Assembly: GCA_019095985.1 (NCBI GenBank)
Contig: CM032666.1
Span: 57,041,431 to 57,105,430 of the forward strand
Direction of reading: 5' to 3'
DNA from: Streblospio benedicti
Taxonomy: Eukaryota; Annelida; Polychaeta; Spionida; Spionidae
DNA length: 64,000 nt
Shown: positions 21,638 to 33,472 of the stretch, in pieces
How positions within the stretch are numbered: position 1 is the first letter of the stretch
How the letters are laid out: the number at the start of each line of letters is the position of its first letter
Position numbers and translations under genes: made by a program
The notes under the pieces: generated by a model
Told to the model about the DNA's origin: nothing
Seen by the model: only the letters and a program-made list of their open reading frames with translations
Database searches by the model: none

Positions 21638-24097
21638 TTGGTTCACTTGCTTGTTAGGTGTACGCTAAATCGAGAATTAAGATTATCGAGAATAAAGAGC
21701 CTTCTCAATCACAAAGGATACTATAGCTACATTCCTTTCATATACGTTATAATGGAGAATATCAAACACAAAATACTTGAATCTATATGCAAAAGCCATT
21801 GGGAGCAAGTGTTTGGAATATTCAGAGGATCGACCATCTTCGAAAGCCATGAATATTTACATTTGGCAGTGGAATATGGCGCACCATCTCACGTTATCGC
21901 CCACCTGGCTTCTCCACACAATGTCAACACACAGGATGCAAGTGGGCGCACTGTGCTCCATCTAGTGGTCAGCGAGAAGAGATGGGAGTTGGTGCCATTT
22001 CTCATCAAACTAGGAGCAGATATTGACGTGCACAATTATTGTAATGTCACCCCACTGCATCTAGCAGGCTTCCACGGAGCACCACCAGACACTGTTGCAA
22101 AGCTTATTTCAGCAAACAATATCAACATGCAGGATAGCGATAATGGTGACACAGCACTTCACTGGTTGCTGGCGGAGAGCCAATGGGAACTTGTATCTGT
22201 TTTACTGCAGAATGGCGCTGATGTGAACATCACAAATAAAGAAATGGAAACCATGTTGCATGTTGCTGTGAAAAACGGAGTCCCAATTGAGATCATCATC
22301 CAACTTGTCACTAAGTGGAACATAAACATGCAAGAAGACAAGGGCTGCACAGCACTTCACTTGGCACTGCGAAAAAACAGATGGGAGCTGGTGCCAGTTC
22401 TACTTCAGAAAGGTGCTGATATCTGTGTTGTAAACAACACGATGAGTACTCCATTACACTGGGCTGTGCGTTGTTATGCTCCAAAAGACATCATCATCCA
22501 TATTATTGGACCCAGCAACATAAACATGCAGGACGAAGAGGGTCACACAGCATTCCATTGGGCAATAAGAATGAACTATTGGGAACTAGTGCCACTTTTA
22601 CTCAAGTATTTAGCCAATGTAAATGTGATAAACCAGGATGCAAAGACCCCATTACACATGGCTGTATGCATTGATGCACCGACTGATATCATCATTCAGT
22701 TAATTTCACCTTGCAATATCAACGGCCAAGATGAAGATGGCAATGCCCCATTCCATGAAGCAGTAAGAAAGAAAAGGTGGGATCTGGTGCCAGTTTTCAT
22801 TGAAACAGGCGTCGATGTAAATGTATGTGATGGTTGGAATGAGTCCCTGTTACATTTAGCGGTGTTCTGTGATGCACCTACCGATGTGTTTAGCCAGATG
22901 ATTTCTCCTCATAATATCAACATGAAAGATGAAGACGGCAACACCGTTCTACATTGGGCAATAAGAGATGAAAATTGGGAGCTCGTGCGCATTTTAATTC
23001 AGTGTGGGGCGGATGTGAATATAGCAAATAAGGAATTGAAAACCCCAGTAGATTTCGCTTCAGGCATCATCAGACAATGGATTGCTAGGCGAAACATCAA
23101 GCGGTATAGATATGGCAATACAGCACTTCTTCACCTCATTATAAAGTACAGTATTTGGGAACTGATACCCACCTTACTTCATTATGGAGCAAGTGTCAAC
23201 ATTCTGAATAACGACATGCAAACCCCATTGCATTTAGCACTTGAGAATGATGCACCTACAAATGTGACCCTCCAGCTGATGTCATCAAAGAACATCAACC
23301 AAGTAGATAAACATTCCTCCACAGTACTCCACATGGCAATCAACAAAGAAAGATGGGAATTGGTGTCAGTTTTAGTTCAGAATGGAGCTGATATTAATCA
23401 GTGCGGGGATTGCAATAATACAGCATTACACTTAGCAATAGAGAATAATGCCCCTTTTGATGTAGTCAGCAAGCTCATTTCAGTGCGCAACATTAACATG
23501 CAGGATGAAGACGGATGTGCAGCACTTCATAATGTAATGTATGAGAAAAGATGGGAGCTGGTGCAACTTCTACTTAAGAACGGTAGCGATATAAACCTCA
23601 AAGATAGTTGGTGTTGTACCCCGTTACATTGTGCTCTGTATCACAATGCTCCATCAGTTCTCACCCAGCATGGATTTGATAATAGTGTCACACTTGCTGA
23701 TGTTAAGGACCCAGCATACGTAAATGATACTTCGAGTATGGGCAACTTCATCTCCCAGCTCATTTCTCCTCAGAACGTCAATTCAAAGGATGACGGTGGG
23801 AACACACCGCTTCAACTGGTGCTAATTTACAAAAGATGGGAACTGGTGCCTGTTGTACTCCAGTACGGTGCTGATTTCAAGTTGTGTGATGAGTTCAACT
23901 CTATCGGTCTTGGTAGTTTTGCCGTCCAGCCAGAAAAGACTAAATCACTTCGTAATATCTGTTGTGCAATTATTCGCAGCCATATGCACGTGAAAACGGA
24001 CGATGCATTTGAAGGGCTTGGGCTACCGCAAATGCTCATTTCTTACGTAAAACTGAGCGACATGGCAGAAGTATTGGGTATTGGTCACCAAAGTTAG
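21638..24097 (+). CDS. Long ankyrin-repeat protein with SOCS-box-like C-terminus (ASB-like)
   Basis: A single open frame of up to 819 codons. The likely start is Met39 (21752, MENIKHKILESICK), because the first 38 residues are not ankyrin-like. About 20 ankyrin repeats follow, alternating two kinds. One has the pattern TPLHLAV..APTDIIxQLISPxNINMQD; the other has GxTALHWAIRxxRWELVPVLLQxGADVN. Together they form a supra-repeat of about 68 residues, present roughly ten times. One unit near residue 475 is degenerate, and one near residue 690 carries an insert. The C-terminus has SLRNICCAII (residue 770 on), which fits the BC-box rule Leu-x3-Cys-x3-hydrophobic, then GLPQMLISYV resembling the SOCS-box LPLPxxLxxYL. 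ASB proteins use this to bind Elongin B/C and recruit Cullin-5, so a ubiquitin-ligase substrate receptor is inferred. There is no signal peptide or membrane segment. A paralogue lies at 41253. Confidence 0.85.
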   Translation: MVHLLVRCTLNRELRLSRIKSLLNHKGYYSYIPFIYVIMENIKHKILESICKSHWEQVFGIFRGSTIFESHEYLHLAVEYGAPSHVIAHLASPHNVNTQDASGRTVLHLVVSEKRWELVPFLIKLGADIDVHNYCNVTPLHLAGFHGAPPDTVAKLISANNINMQDSDNGDTALHWLLAESQWELVSVLLQNGADVNITNKEMETMLHVAVKNGVPIEIIIQLVTKWNINMQEDKGCTALHLALRKNRWELVPVLLQKGADICVVNNTMSTPLHWAVRCYAPKDIIIHIIGPSNINMQDEEGHTAFHWAIRMNYWELVPLLLKYLANVNVINQDAKTPLHMAVCIDAPTDIIIQLISPCNINGQDEDGNAPFHEAVRKKRWDLVPVFIETGVDVNVCDGWNESLLHLAVFCDAPTDVFSQMISPHNINMKDEDGNTVLHWAIRDENWELVRILIQCGADVNIANKELKTPVDFASGIIRQWIARRNIKRYRYGNTALLHLIIKYSIWELIPTLLHYGASVNILNNDMQTPLHLALENDAPTNVTLQLMSSKNINQVDKHSSTVLHMAINKERWELVSVLVQNGADINQCGDCNNTALHLAIENNAPFDVVSKLISVRNINMQDEDGCAALHNVMYEKRWELVQLLLKNGSDINLKDSWCCTPLHCALYHNAPSVLTQHGFDNSVTLADVKDPAYVNDTSSMGNFISQLISPQNVNSKDDGGNTPLQLVLIYKRWELVPVVLQYGADFKLCDEFNSIGLGSFAVQPEKTKSLRNICCAIIRSHMHVKTDDAFEGLGLPQMLISYVKLSDMAEVLGIGHQS

Positions 24098-24128
24098 GGC
24101 AGCCATTGGCGATGGTGACAGCTCTGAC

Positions 24129-24173
24129 ACTAGTGATACTAGTGATACTAGTGATACTAGTGATACTAGTGAT
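24129..24173 (+). repeat. Five copies of ACTAGTGAT
   Basis: A perfect 9-bp minisatellite that starts 31 bases after the ankyrin stop codon. In the +1 frame relative to the ankyrin ORF it encodes Thr-Ser-Asp five times and then meets a stop. Confidence 0.95.
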
Positions 24174-24280
24174 TATTAATACCAAAGTAGGTGTCTATCA
24201 AAATGCATGGTTTTCGAGCTTGCGGCCATCTATGAAACCTTGCAATGTATGAAGATATTTGTAAACTATTATTCTGAAAG

Positions 24281-25516
<1,236 letters not shown>

Positions 25517-27302
25517 ATGAATAAAAGAAGTTGCATTGATGGAATTTGGTGGACTGTTCTAGTTCCATACTTAATATCGATAGTCGGATGTGGTAAGATA
25601 TTTCAAATCATAATTACTGATTACAGCTTCATGCTTTGTTGAGTATGTTGTGCTTATGTGTATTGTTATATATATTATGCATTCAATAATGTTGTCGATA
25701 ATATAACACACTTTAAAAGTATTATGAAATATGTGATTCTCATTTCAGGAGCGTACGATTGCAGATTGGTGACTCTCTCTTCACTGATGGAAACACGCCA
25801 TTTGCATAATGTTGTCATCGGTTTATATCAACAAAACCTGTTCCCGCAGAGAACAATGTCTGATGTGGAATTGCCAATAGGACTTAAGACTTTCGCTTTT
25901 CATCCACAAACTGCATATAGTGATGCACGGAAAGTCTTGGTGGATATCAATAATAAGTATGAGCGAGAGATAGCGCTCATTGCAGATGTACCATCTCTTG
26001 CTACAATTCTTAACCTAGCCAATGAGCTAGACAAAGACCTTGACCAGGACGGTTTTTTCACCTATAAATACAGATGGATTGTTCTTATTATGGCTGGTGA
26101 AGCCCATTCTATTGTTGATCACATCGGTGATATCATTAACATCGTAATTATCNNNNNNNNNNNNNNNNNNNNNNNNNNNNNNNNNNNNNNNNNNNNNNNN
26201 NNNNNNNNNNNNNNNNNNNNNNNNNNNNNNNNNNNNNNNNNNNNNNNNNNNNTTCTTCAGTGATCCCTCGGTCATTCTCTATTGCAGCCCCAACACCAGT
26301 CTCTCACTGGGCCGCCAAGGTAGTGCCATGTTTGCCAGTCTCGTTGAACCCTTCAGAGGCGAGATCTGGGGTCTCATGTCCACTGCAGTGATTGTTGTTG
26401 GCATTTCACTCTTCGTCATGAACAGGTTTTCGTTGCCAGGTGACCAGTGCAGTGAGCTGATCTCCATTTGGGACTCTGGCTGGTACGTGTTGGCATCGCT
26501 CCTCCAAGAGAGCCGCGTTACAATACCGAGAAGTGGACCTCTGAGAGTGGTGATAGGCACCTGGTGGCTCTTCTCTGTCATCATTGCAACGCTGTACACC
26601 GCAAAACTAGTGTCACTTCTCACTGTGAACAAGGTCAATGCCCCATTCAACAGTATTGCGGAGCTTGTGGAGCAAGAAGAGTACATCTTCGGCACTCTGG
26701 GAGGTACCATTTGGGAGGAAGAATTCAAGACCCTGCCAAGTTACAGGAAACTGTGGAACAAACTAATGAAGTTTCAGGCTAATGGGCATGACATTTTAAA
26801 CATACACACTGATCACCATTCACAGAGGGTAGTCGGGGAGAAATACGCGTTTATCGTTGACAGGACATGGGCTGAGCACTTCATTGCTGACCACTGCACT
26901 TGTACCTACGCCAAGGAGAAATTTTTGCTCATGCCTTACGCTGTAGGGCTACAGATGAATTCTGCATACAAGGACGATGTGAACCAGATACTCAACACAA
27001 TGCATGAAAGTGGGTTGTTGATGAGGTGGAAGCAGAAAAACTGGCCCAAGATTCATAGTTGTAATAAAAGAAAGCAGCTGGGTGATGCTTTGAAGCTTTC
27101 TGTTGGGCATCTACAAGGTGTGTTTGTCCTCCTGTGCATTGGCTGTGGCTTCTCTTTGTGCATTCTGTGTCTAGAGATGTATAATAACGCATTGAATGAA
27201 GGCGACAAACAAGATCAGTGCAATAGTTTTTGCACTTATGTTGTTTTGAAGATTTTCGCTAAACGACAGAGAGAAAATAAGCTTGACATTATAGCTCAAT
27301 AA
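25517..27302 (+). CDS. Ionotropic glutamate-type receptor (IR-like), spliced, with internal gap
   Basis: Exon 1 (25517-25592) starts at ATG and encodes a hydrophobic leader (TVLVPYLISIVGC). It ends with a GTAAGA donor in phase 1. Exon 2 opens after CATTTCAG at 25749 in the matching phase and runs to the gap at 26153. After the gap the frame is open from 26253 to TAA at 27300-27302. The second part has the full channel: M1 near EIWGLMSTAVIVVGISLF, then a pore and M3 region with WYVLASLLQES, VVIGTWWLFSVI and LYTAKLVSLLTV, aligning with WFSLGAFMQQG and SYTANLAAFLTV of AMPA receptors. Next comes an S2 lobe (FGTLGGTIWEEEF, YAFIVDRTWAEHF) and M4 (LQGVFVLLCIGCGFSL). A Gln occupies the Q/R-like position (about 26505). 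The SYTANLAAF signature is altered and the usual ligand Glu of S2 is Asp. Most of the S1 lobe must lie in the gap. The N-terminal domain is short, as in IR-type chemosensory receptors. It is probably a plasma-membrane cation channel with unknown ligand. Confidence 0.85.
26153..26252. other. Assembly gap, 100 N
   Basis: Lies inside the receptor gene between the N-terminal part and the channel. It hides most of ligand-binding lobe S1 and possibly an intron. Confidence 0.99.
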
Positions 27303-27440
27303 TAATTTAATTTATTGCCATTTGGATTGTAGTACAATTGTTATTTACCCACACAAAGCAATTAGTTTTTGATTTTACTCTCACTCTTCTTGCAAGCAAG
27401 CTCCTACCACTGTATTGATATAGCTGAAGACACAGCTTCC
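27303..27440. other. Receptor 3' flank
   Basis: Non-coding. AATAATTTAATTTATT immediately follows the stop, but no strict AATAAA signal is placed well enough to call. Confidence 0.4.
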
Positions 27441-27525
27441 ATTTGACTATATCAAGTGGCCCTGACGGGACTCGAACTCACGACCCCAAGGTTGTGAGAC
27501 CAGAATGATACCATCATACCAAGCA
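27441..27525 (-). repeat. tRNA-derived SINE head
   Basis: On the minus strand, TGGTATGATGG (27511-27521) resembles an A box, and GTTCGAGTCCC (27467-27477) is a good B box at normal distance. The acceptor arms do not pair, so a SINE head is favoured over a tRNA gene. Confidence 0.5.
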
Positions 27526-28504
27526 GCTGGCTGATATTGTTGAATGTGTTCATCGTGTTAGAATACAGTGTACATATGTTTTAGATATGATTAATTCATA
27601 TTTCATAAGACAAATATTGACTTACTGGCTCGCAGTTTCAGCAACTGTTGCTGCTAGCAGGTCATGAACAGCAACGAGGGGGCCTATCATCGCTCCCATG
27701 TGTACGGCCCGAATTTCGTGTTGAGTGAATTTGACAAACGCAAGGAAATGTTTTGAAAATAGCAGCAGCAGTTGCTGAAACTAATGTCAAAAGTATGTAA
27801 TTTTTATGTTGTGTTTATTAATGTTTTTTCTATTTTGATAATTGTTTGAATATTGATGGTACAAAAGGTGATGTGCTTGTATTGACACACACGCATTTGC
27901 GAAATTGTATCCACAACTAGTCGACTAACTCCTCATGTTTTTTCATTATAAAATAAATCATACCATAAAGTTCTAATTTGTAGTCATCTCACCCTGTATA
28001 TCACTGGTTAATCTGACACCTTATACCCAGAGTGAGTTATCTCTGAACAAAGCAGATTTTTATCATTAATAGTCAGTGTAATAAAAAAGCTCTGATTAGT
28101 TTTAATATAATAAATATAGTATGAATTACACAAAAAATTGTATGTTTATTTACTTCACCAATCCTAGTAAGAATGTCGAAAATGGACAATAAATTGCCCT
28201 GTGGAAATCACACTTTAATTGGCAAAGTGCCCAAAATTGAGTCACTTTGGCATCGCCTCATACCACATACATGTAGTTGTCCAAAGTTTGAACCGGTTCA
28301 TCGGTAAACACTTTAGTTTGTCCGGAGATAAACATACATACATAGTTACAAATGAACGAAACACAAAGGGTTCCTTCAGCAAATGAAGCGACAGTTAGTT
28401 CTATCGTAGCATCATTCACTGCCAAAGTGTTCAGCAGTGATTTCCAACCTATAAGAATATTTCATAATATTCTGCTATCTTTGGATTAACAAAATAAACG
28501 AAAA
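27526..28504. other. Intergenic, nothing recognised
   Basis: AT-rich. The last 40 bases before 28505 are A-rich with a good start context (AAAAATGT). Confidence 0.4.
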
Positions 28505-28645
28505 ATGTCTGGTAAAGAATTATACACTCTGCTGGACTGTTACATGTGCTCGGGCCCGACAGTGCCATACTTCAGGACAAGTCAGCTAGAGTTGATAGAG
28601 GAACACCTCAGCAAGAAGTTTGAATGGTGCAACCCATGCATCATG
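28505..28645 (+). CDS. Candidate first exon, unknown protein
   Basis: ATG in the context GAAAAATGT begins a 47-codon frame (MSGKELYTLLDCYMCSGPT...LELIEEHLSKKFEWCNPCIM). It ends exactly at a GTAGGT donor (28646) in phase 0. It has four cysteines, a helical acidic stretch, and higher GC than its flanks. I recognise no family. It could be the 5' exon of a gene extending to the exon-like patches at 31.1-31.3 kb and 35.4 kb, but the first junction has no phase-compatible strong acceptor, so that is only a possibility. Confidence 0.35.
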
Positions 28646-30026
28646 GTAGGTCCATGTAGGGTGTGTGGTATGCATACTACAATGATTTACAAGCACTATA
28701 TACCATACACATTACTACTATTATATAGAATGTATCTGATAGGCACATAGTCCAAGGCATCTGTTTAGGCTTGATTTATGCTCTAATAAACTTTATCACT
28801 TCACATTATTGAAATAAGCTGACACAGTCCTATGCAATTACTATTCAAATATTTCTACCAATATTCCATAGCTTCATTCTGTAGTTAGTTAATCAGGAAG
28901 TTGTTTTGATTGGCTGTAGATTGGTTTGCGTTGTGGATAATTTTCATTTGATTTATTTTGATTTGTTTTATTACTGTGAAATGGTGTACCAAACAATACG
29001 AGTAGCGTCTTAGTAGATGATATATATGCCCTATCAGTCACTTTTACAAGTACTAAACAAAGACAGACATAGTCTTCATGGAAAATTCAACTGGCCAATC
29101 AAATCTTATCTTAATGGTGGCTGCGTAGAATTTGCTTACAGCAACATGATGAAATATATTTTCATGAGTAATTTGGATTCTGTGAAACCAACCCAGTTAT
29201 AGATAATCTCAGATTCACAACATCCCTGTGACGGCCATCTTGGATTTCATGTATCATGACTAAAATTACTTTTGTGGTATTTTTACTGACTCTAGAATTT
29301 AGGTGGCAGCACTGAAACTGGTTATTATAAGCTATGTAGTTATATGTACATTATCATGTAAGTTGCAGCAGCTACATGGACTCCTATATTCAGATGGCAG
29401 CAGTGAAACTGGTGGGAAATCCCAATCAAAGTTATCACTATTGAGGCCTTTAAGTTCACTATATAGGTATATAATAATCTATGATACATCACCTGTTATT
29501 TAATTTACAAAATCAAATTACAATTAGCTTTGATAAAGATAGGCATAGACTACGTACACATTATGCACTCCCGTGGTTTTATCCTCGGTTGTAGTAAACA
29601 TACTTATCATAACAAGTAGCTCACAAGAAACAAACACCCAACATACAACCTTAACATTGATATAAAGCCATAACACACTCATTGCTGTAATTCAGTATAG
29701 CAGTGTCGCAATATCCATTCTTTATACTCGGCGAATACACAGCAAATCATCCGATTTGATAATTTGTGAGTATCGAATTTATGATTAAAAATGGAGCGTG
29801 CAGTAGCAAGAGATCACCTCTCAATTGAGTCTACGTCTAAAATATGGCGATTTCGCGTGGTCTTTATACAAAGGTCTCTCTCTAGAGAGACCGCCTCAAT
29901 CTTAAGACCATTTGAGGTGTCCAGTCTCCTCTACGGTCTCATGGGAGGCTCTAATGTACACGCATATCACCTCGATCAAGTAAAAAAAATCATGACATTT
30001 TTAATCTATAACCATCATGTGGAGTA
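28646..30026. other. Non-coding with a family A fragment
   Basis: A diverged MITE A remnant (CTCTCTCTAGAGAGACCGCC..TTAAGACCATTTGAGG) spans about 29871-29955. Two near-identical GGCAGCA(C/G)TGAAACTGGT stretches lie at about 29303 and 29396. No gene was seen. Confidence 0.4.
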
Positions 30027-30304
30027 CAGTAGGATCTCCTATTAAAACCAAACAGGGTATTGACCTGAGATGGTCACAATAGAGAGGTGGTCTCTTTTAA
30101 TATGGAGTGTTGGGGTAGTCCTCTTATGAATTTTACATACTGTGAGAAATAATCGTATTACATTTTAATGTATTTTCTGCAAGTTTGCCTGTGGTTTCAA
30201 TTTTATTCTTCTCTCTCCATACATTTCTCTCCATTCCATCTTTCTCCATCTCTCTCACTTTCTCGGTCCATATATACAGGTGGTCTTAACCAGAGGTTAC
30301 ACTG
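30027..30304. mobile_element. MITE family A copy with a pyrimidine-rich insertion
   Basis: The left end is CAGTAGGATCTCC and the right end CCAGAGGTTACACTG. The interior CACAATAGAGAGGTGGTCTC is intact. About 100 extra bases of TCTCTCCAT-type sequence lengthen it to 278 bp. Confidence 0.6.
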
Positions 30305-31074
30305 TCGATCATTGGTGACCAAGTAAAAATGTTTGACATGACATTTTTTATATCCATCAGGCTCGTCGGGTGTATCCCCTGACACCAGATCCATCAAAAG
30401 CCTTCACACTATAATGACACCGAGGATTGAATTATGTTGTCAATCCTAATGCATATCCCACACACTTGGGTGCAATTGCTTTGTCATGTACTTTATTTTG
30501 TACCCTATTGTGCTCCATTGTTTCCGAATCAAATACCACAGAGGGCAACTATTGGTTTAGACGAAAGAAAGATGATAGAGTACAATGATGATTAACTGAT
30601 AAAGATGGGGAAAATCAATAATGGAAGTGAGGGAAGATAAAGCAAGCAGGTAAGCATACTAGCATGTTTCTAGATTAGCATACAACATATAAAAACAGAC
30701 ACTAACATATAGGATTATGTGGGAGCTTAGTTATTACCAAAATTATATTAGGACTTCCGTAAGATAATGGGGAAATAACTACCAGCCGTACCTCTTATGA
30801 TGCTACAAAATGCACCACTTCTTAAGAAAACTACCAGCAAATGAAACTTAAATGACATTTTCAAAGGCTCCATCAAGTGAAATTAGGATACGTAATATGA
30901 GTTGCAGCGTATAATGATGTAAAACCTCAAGCTGAGCGGAAATGTTATATAATGCTTGAATGTTTGTTACTAGATATCCACCCACGCTATCTGTTACAAA
31001 GAGCGTTGACATTATGGATTATGAGTTTTCTGGTATCTAATTTATGTGGGCAAGTCTGGTATTTCTGTGCCTAA
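30305..31074. other. Non-coding, nothing recognised
   Basis: AT-rich and without supported features. Confidence 0.4.
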
Positions 31075-31318
31075 TGTACAAGATGGACATGCAGTGACAC
31101 AGTAACCCCCACCTCGGGTATCAACAGCTGTTTCAGCCGAGGCTTTTCCCTTGACGAAGTGGTTCCTTCCGAGGAGATACACGTGATGAAGCCTCGAGTC
31201 AGTGATGAAGTGGCATCTCAACCACCCGCTGGGCATGGACATGGTCTAAGGTACAGACAGGACCAGGTCCAGGACAAGATACCGCTTCTGCCCTCTTCCT
31301 GGCGGGATCAAGAGTTGG
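31075..31318 (+). CDS. Candidate internal exon, unknown protein
   Basis: A GC-rich patch in an AT-rich setting. It is open in one plus frame from 31075 and reads FSLDEVVPSEEIHVMKPRV, then QDQVQDKIPLLPSSWRDQEL, up to a GTAAGA donor at 31319 (phase 1). The 5' boundary is unclear. The acceptor-like pyrimidine run GTGGTTCCTTCCGAG ends at about 31170. The minus strand is also open across the same patch, so strand choice rests mainly on the donor. No domain is recognised. Confidence 0.25.
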
Positions 31319-32320
31319 GTAAGATTTATTTGCCTGGGGATGGTAGGATTATCACTCAGTTGATTTAGGTGAGGGCTATGTATAATGGGGAGTTCGGGAG
31401 AATTAAAAGTTTTAATAATATGAGATATTAATTATTATTGATTTTAGATAATTGTGATTATGCGATTTAAATACTTAACTAAAAGTTCAAACACCTTTGC
31501 AATAGTGAATAGATTAGATGAATACTATTAAAAATGTTTTTTTAGTCTAAATAGTCTAAATTATTTGGGTAATTATGCTGATTTATTTTTAAAAGATTTC
31601 CTTTTGCAATAGACCAATAGTCCTGTTATCCCCTGAGAGTAACAGACTGTCACTAATAATCATTTTTATGTTAGCATTTTAATTCAGTTTATTGTACGTC
31701 ACTGTGCTAATTTTAGTTATGTATTATATTATAAATTTATTTTCAAATGGTTGTATCAATATTTTAATATTTCAAAATGGTTGTAATACAATTTCACAAT
31801 GCTTGTAGCAATTGTACAGTGCACTATTCAACGTTTGGTATTCACTTTTTGGTTGGGGGGGGGGGGGCAACATTGTCCACTGAACCCTCTCCCCCTCCGC
31901 ACGCGCACACACATTGATGATGATTTTCACTCTATCTCACTTGCCCCCCCCCCCCCCCCCACACGTCATCATTCTCCGCCCCCAGCCCTCAGCGATGACG
32001 TCATTTGTGAAGGATCACCTTTCGTGAATGACATCCCGGTACCTCAAGTAGTGTATCGGGTGTCCGATATATATATTTGTATTATTTTCTCCAATGTAAT
32101 GGTCTAACAGCCTCGAATGTTGAAGCCGAATATTCAGCCATGTTACCAATTTTAGTTGCATATTGCCTCGCAACGAAAATGCGCACGCCAGGATCCCGAC
32201 ATACATGAGTCCATGATGATTAAGTATCTCCTTTATAGTACTGGTTATATCTAGTGAAGTGTTGTTGTGGAGATTCGCATGCTTTGATATGAAATTTAGT
32301 AAGGTTATAGTTGAGGTTTA
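31319..32320. other. Non-coding with G and C homopolymer tracts
   Basis: A run of about 13 G near 31855 and of about 17 C near 31946 flank C-rich sequence. Open frames here are low-complexity proline or glycine runs. Confidence 0.4.
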
Positions 32321-32375
32321 ACATGCATGGTACTTTTTAGTACATTCTGAATGTACTAAAAAGTACCATGCATGT
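32321..32375. repeat. Perfect 26-bp inverted repeat with 3-nt loop
   Basis: The left arm (32321-32346) starts ACATGCATGGTAC. The right arm (32350-32375) is its exact reverse complement, and CTG forms the loop. The arms contain TTTTTAG/CTAAAAA. The perfect match implies recent origin or selection. It could be a short fold-back element, a hairpin RNA precursor or an assembly fold-back. Confidence 0.9.
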
Positions 32376-32589
32376 AAATTTTAGTGACGTGACGACCTGC
32401 TTACATATGTCAAGGTGGTGGCGTGCGCATCTAGGTGTTTCAAGACGTACATTAATGTTTCACCACATTTACCACACCACCAAAACTAAACAAAACAAAC
32501 AAAAAACTGTGGAAAACTTGTGACTATCAGACAGGGGCCTTCAGTAGACAGGTTACTAGGTAGATATCAGGGAGGGCGAATCTAGAGAA

Positions 32590-32760
32590 ATTCACGGTCT
32601 ACAGACGAAATGCGACGGAGACAGAAGCGCTTGCTGAGTGACTGGAATCAGCAATGACGAAGAAAGCAGACGACAATGGAGCGGGTAGCTTGACAGAAGG
32701 TCACGTGACCGGTCACGTGATTAGTTTACGTCACACAAAGGAGGGCGCAGTAACACGAAA
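32590..32760. promoter_or_regulatory. Promoter-like cluster with double E-box palindrome
   Basis: A 20-base perfect palindrome at 32701-32720 holds two TCACGTGA sites back to back (TCACGTGACC then its complement). It is followed by TTACGTCA (CRE-like) at about 32727 and preceded by TGCTGAGTGAC (half of a Maf-type site) at about 32632. CpG content is raised. TCACGTGA is the established core for USF, MITF and TFEB factors. The gene it would serve is not visible. Confidence 0.4.
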
Positions 32761-32841
32761 GCAGGAAATAGGGTTCGCAGTCCATTCCACTAGAAGATCC
32801 TTTTTAGCGAGTGTGGGAAGGAAGGGTTTGGGGGCCGTGCG

Positions 32842-32944
32842 GGGGGGGGGGGGGGCATGAAAAAAGTTGAATGAATAGCGTGGGAATCTCGCGGTGGGGG
32901 CGCAATCATGCATGAGAGTTCTGTGTAAGAATTCAATGACATCT
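32842..32944. other. G tract and flank
   Basis: A run of about 14 G near 32841 belongs to low-complexity sequence of the family B type. There is no gene. Confidence 0.35.
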
Positions 32945-32945
32945 G

Positions 32946-33080
32946 CATGGCAGATCCAGAATTTTTGCCAAAGCGGTTGTTTAGGAGTTGGGCGAGAAGG
33001 CTTTGAATCGGGTTTGATTGAGTGCAAAACAGTTGTAACCCGAAACTCTGCTGGTCCAACGGTCCTGGCCAAAATCATAA
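32946..33080 (+). mobile_element. MITE family B, diverged partial copy
   Basis: ATGGCAGATCCAGAATTTTTG matches the left end of the family. A matching right end is not clear, so the 3' limit is approximate. Confidence 0.35.
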
Positions 33081-33239
33081 AAAATGTATGCTTGAAAGGT
33101 GTGCCACTGCGTGGGTGGGATGGGATGTGACATTTTCAACTTTAGGGGAATTGTCTAAGGCAATTCAAGACATCTTTCTTTTAAACCCACTTACACTTGT
33201 TTACCATGCATCTGCGTTTACTGGGGATACATTGTAATC

Positions 33240-33263
33240 ATGAATCTTTCTACGGAGGAAGAG
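33240..33263 (+). CDS. Candidate mini first exon
   Basis: ATG followed by seven codons (MNLSTEEE) ends at a textbook GAG|GTAAGT donor. This is short enough to be chance. No downstream exon was joined. Confidence 0.15.
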
Positions 33264-33407
33264 GTAAGTGTCTTCATTTGCCGCTAGAGTGAGTCGGGTG
33301 TGGATGGAGACTAGAAAATATTACACGCATCTTCAGAGTTCATCTTCAGAGTTCATGGGTGAAGATAGTTTTAATAAACCATGGAAGTCTGATCCATGCG
33401 CAAAAAC

Positions 33408-33472
33408 ACAAAAAACAAACAAACAAACAAACAAGCAAGCAAGCAAGCAAACAAACAAACAAGCAAACAGCA
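33408..33472. repeat. AAAC / AAGC tetranucleotide repeat
   Basis: Repeats of AAAC and AAGC in alternating blocks. The Lys-Gln-Thr-Asn frames here are artefacts. Confidence 0.9.
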
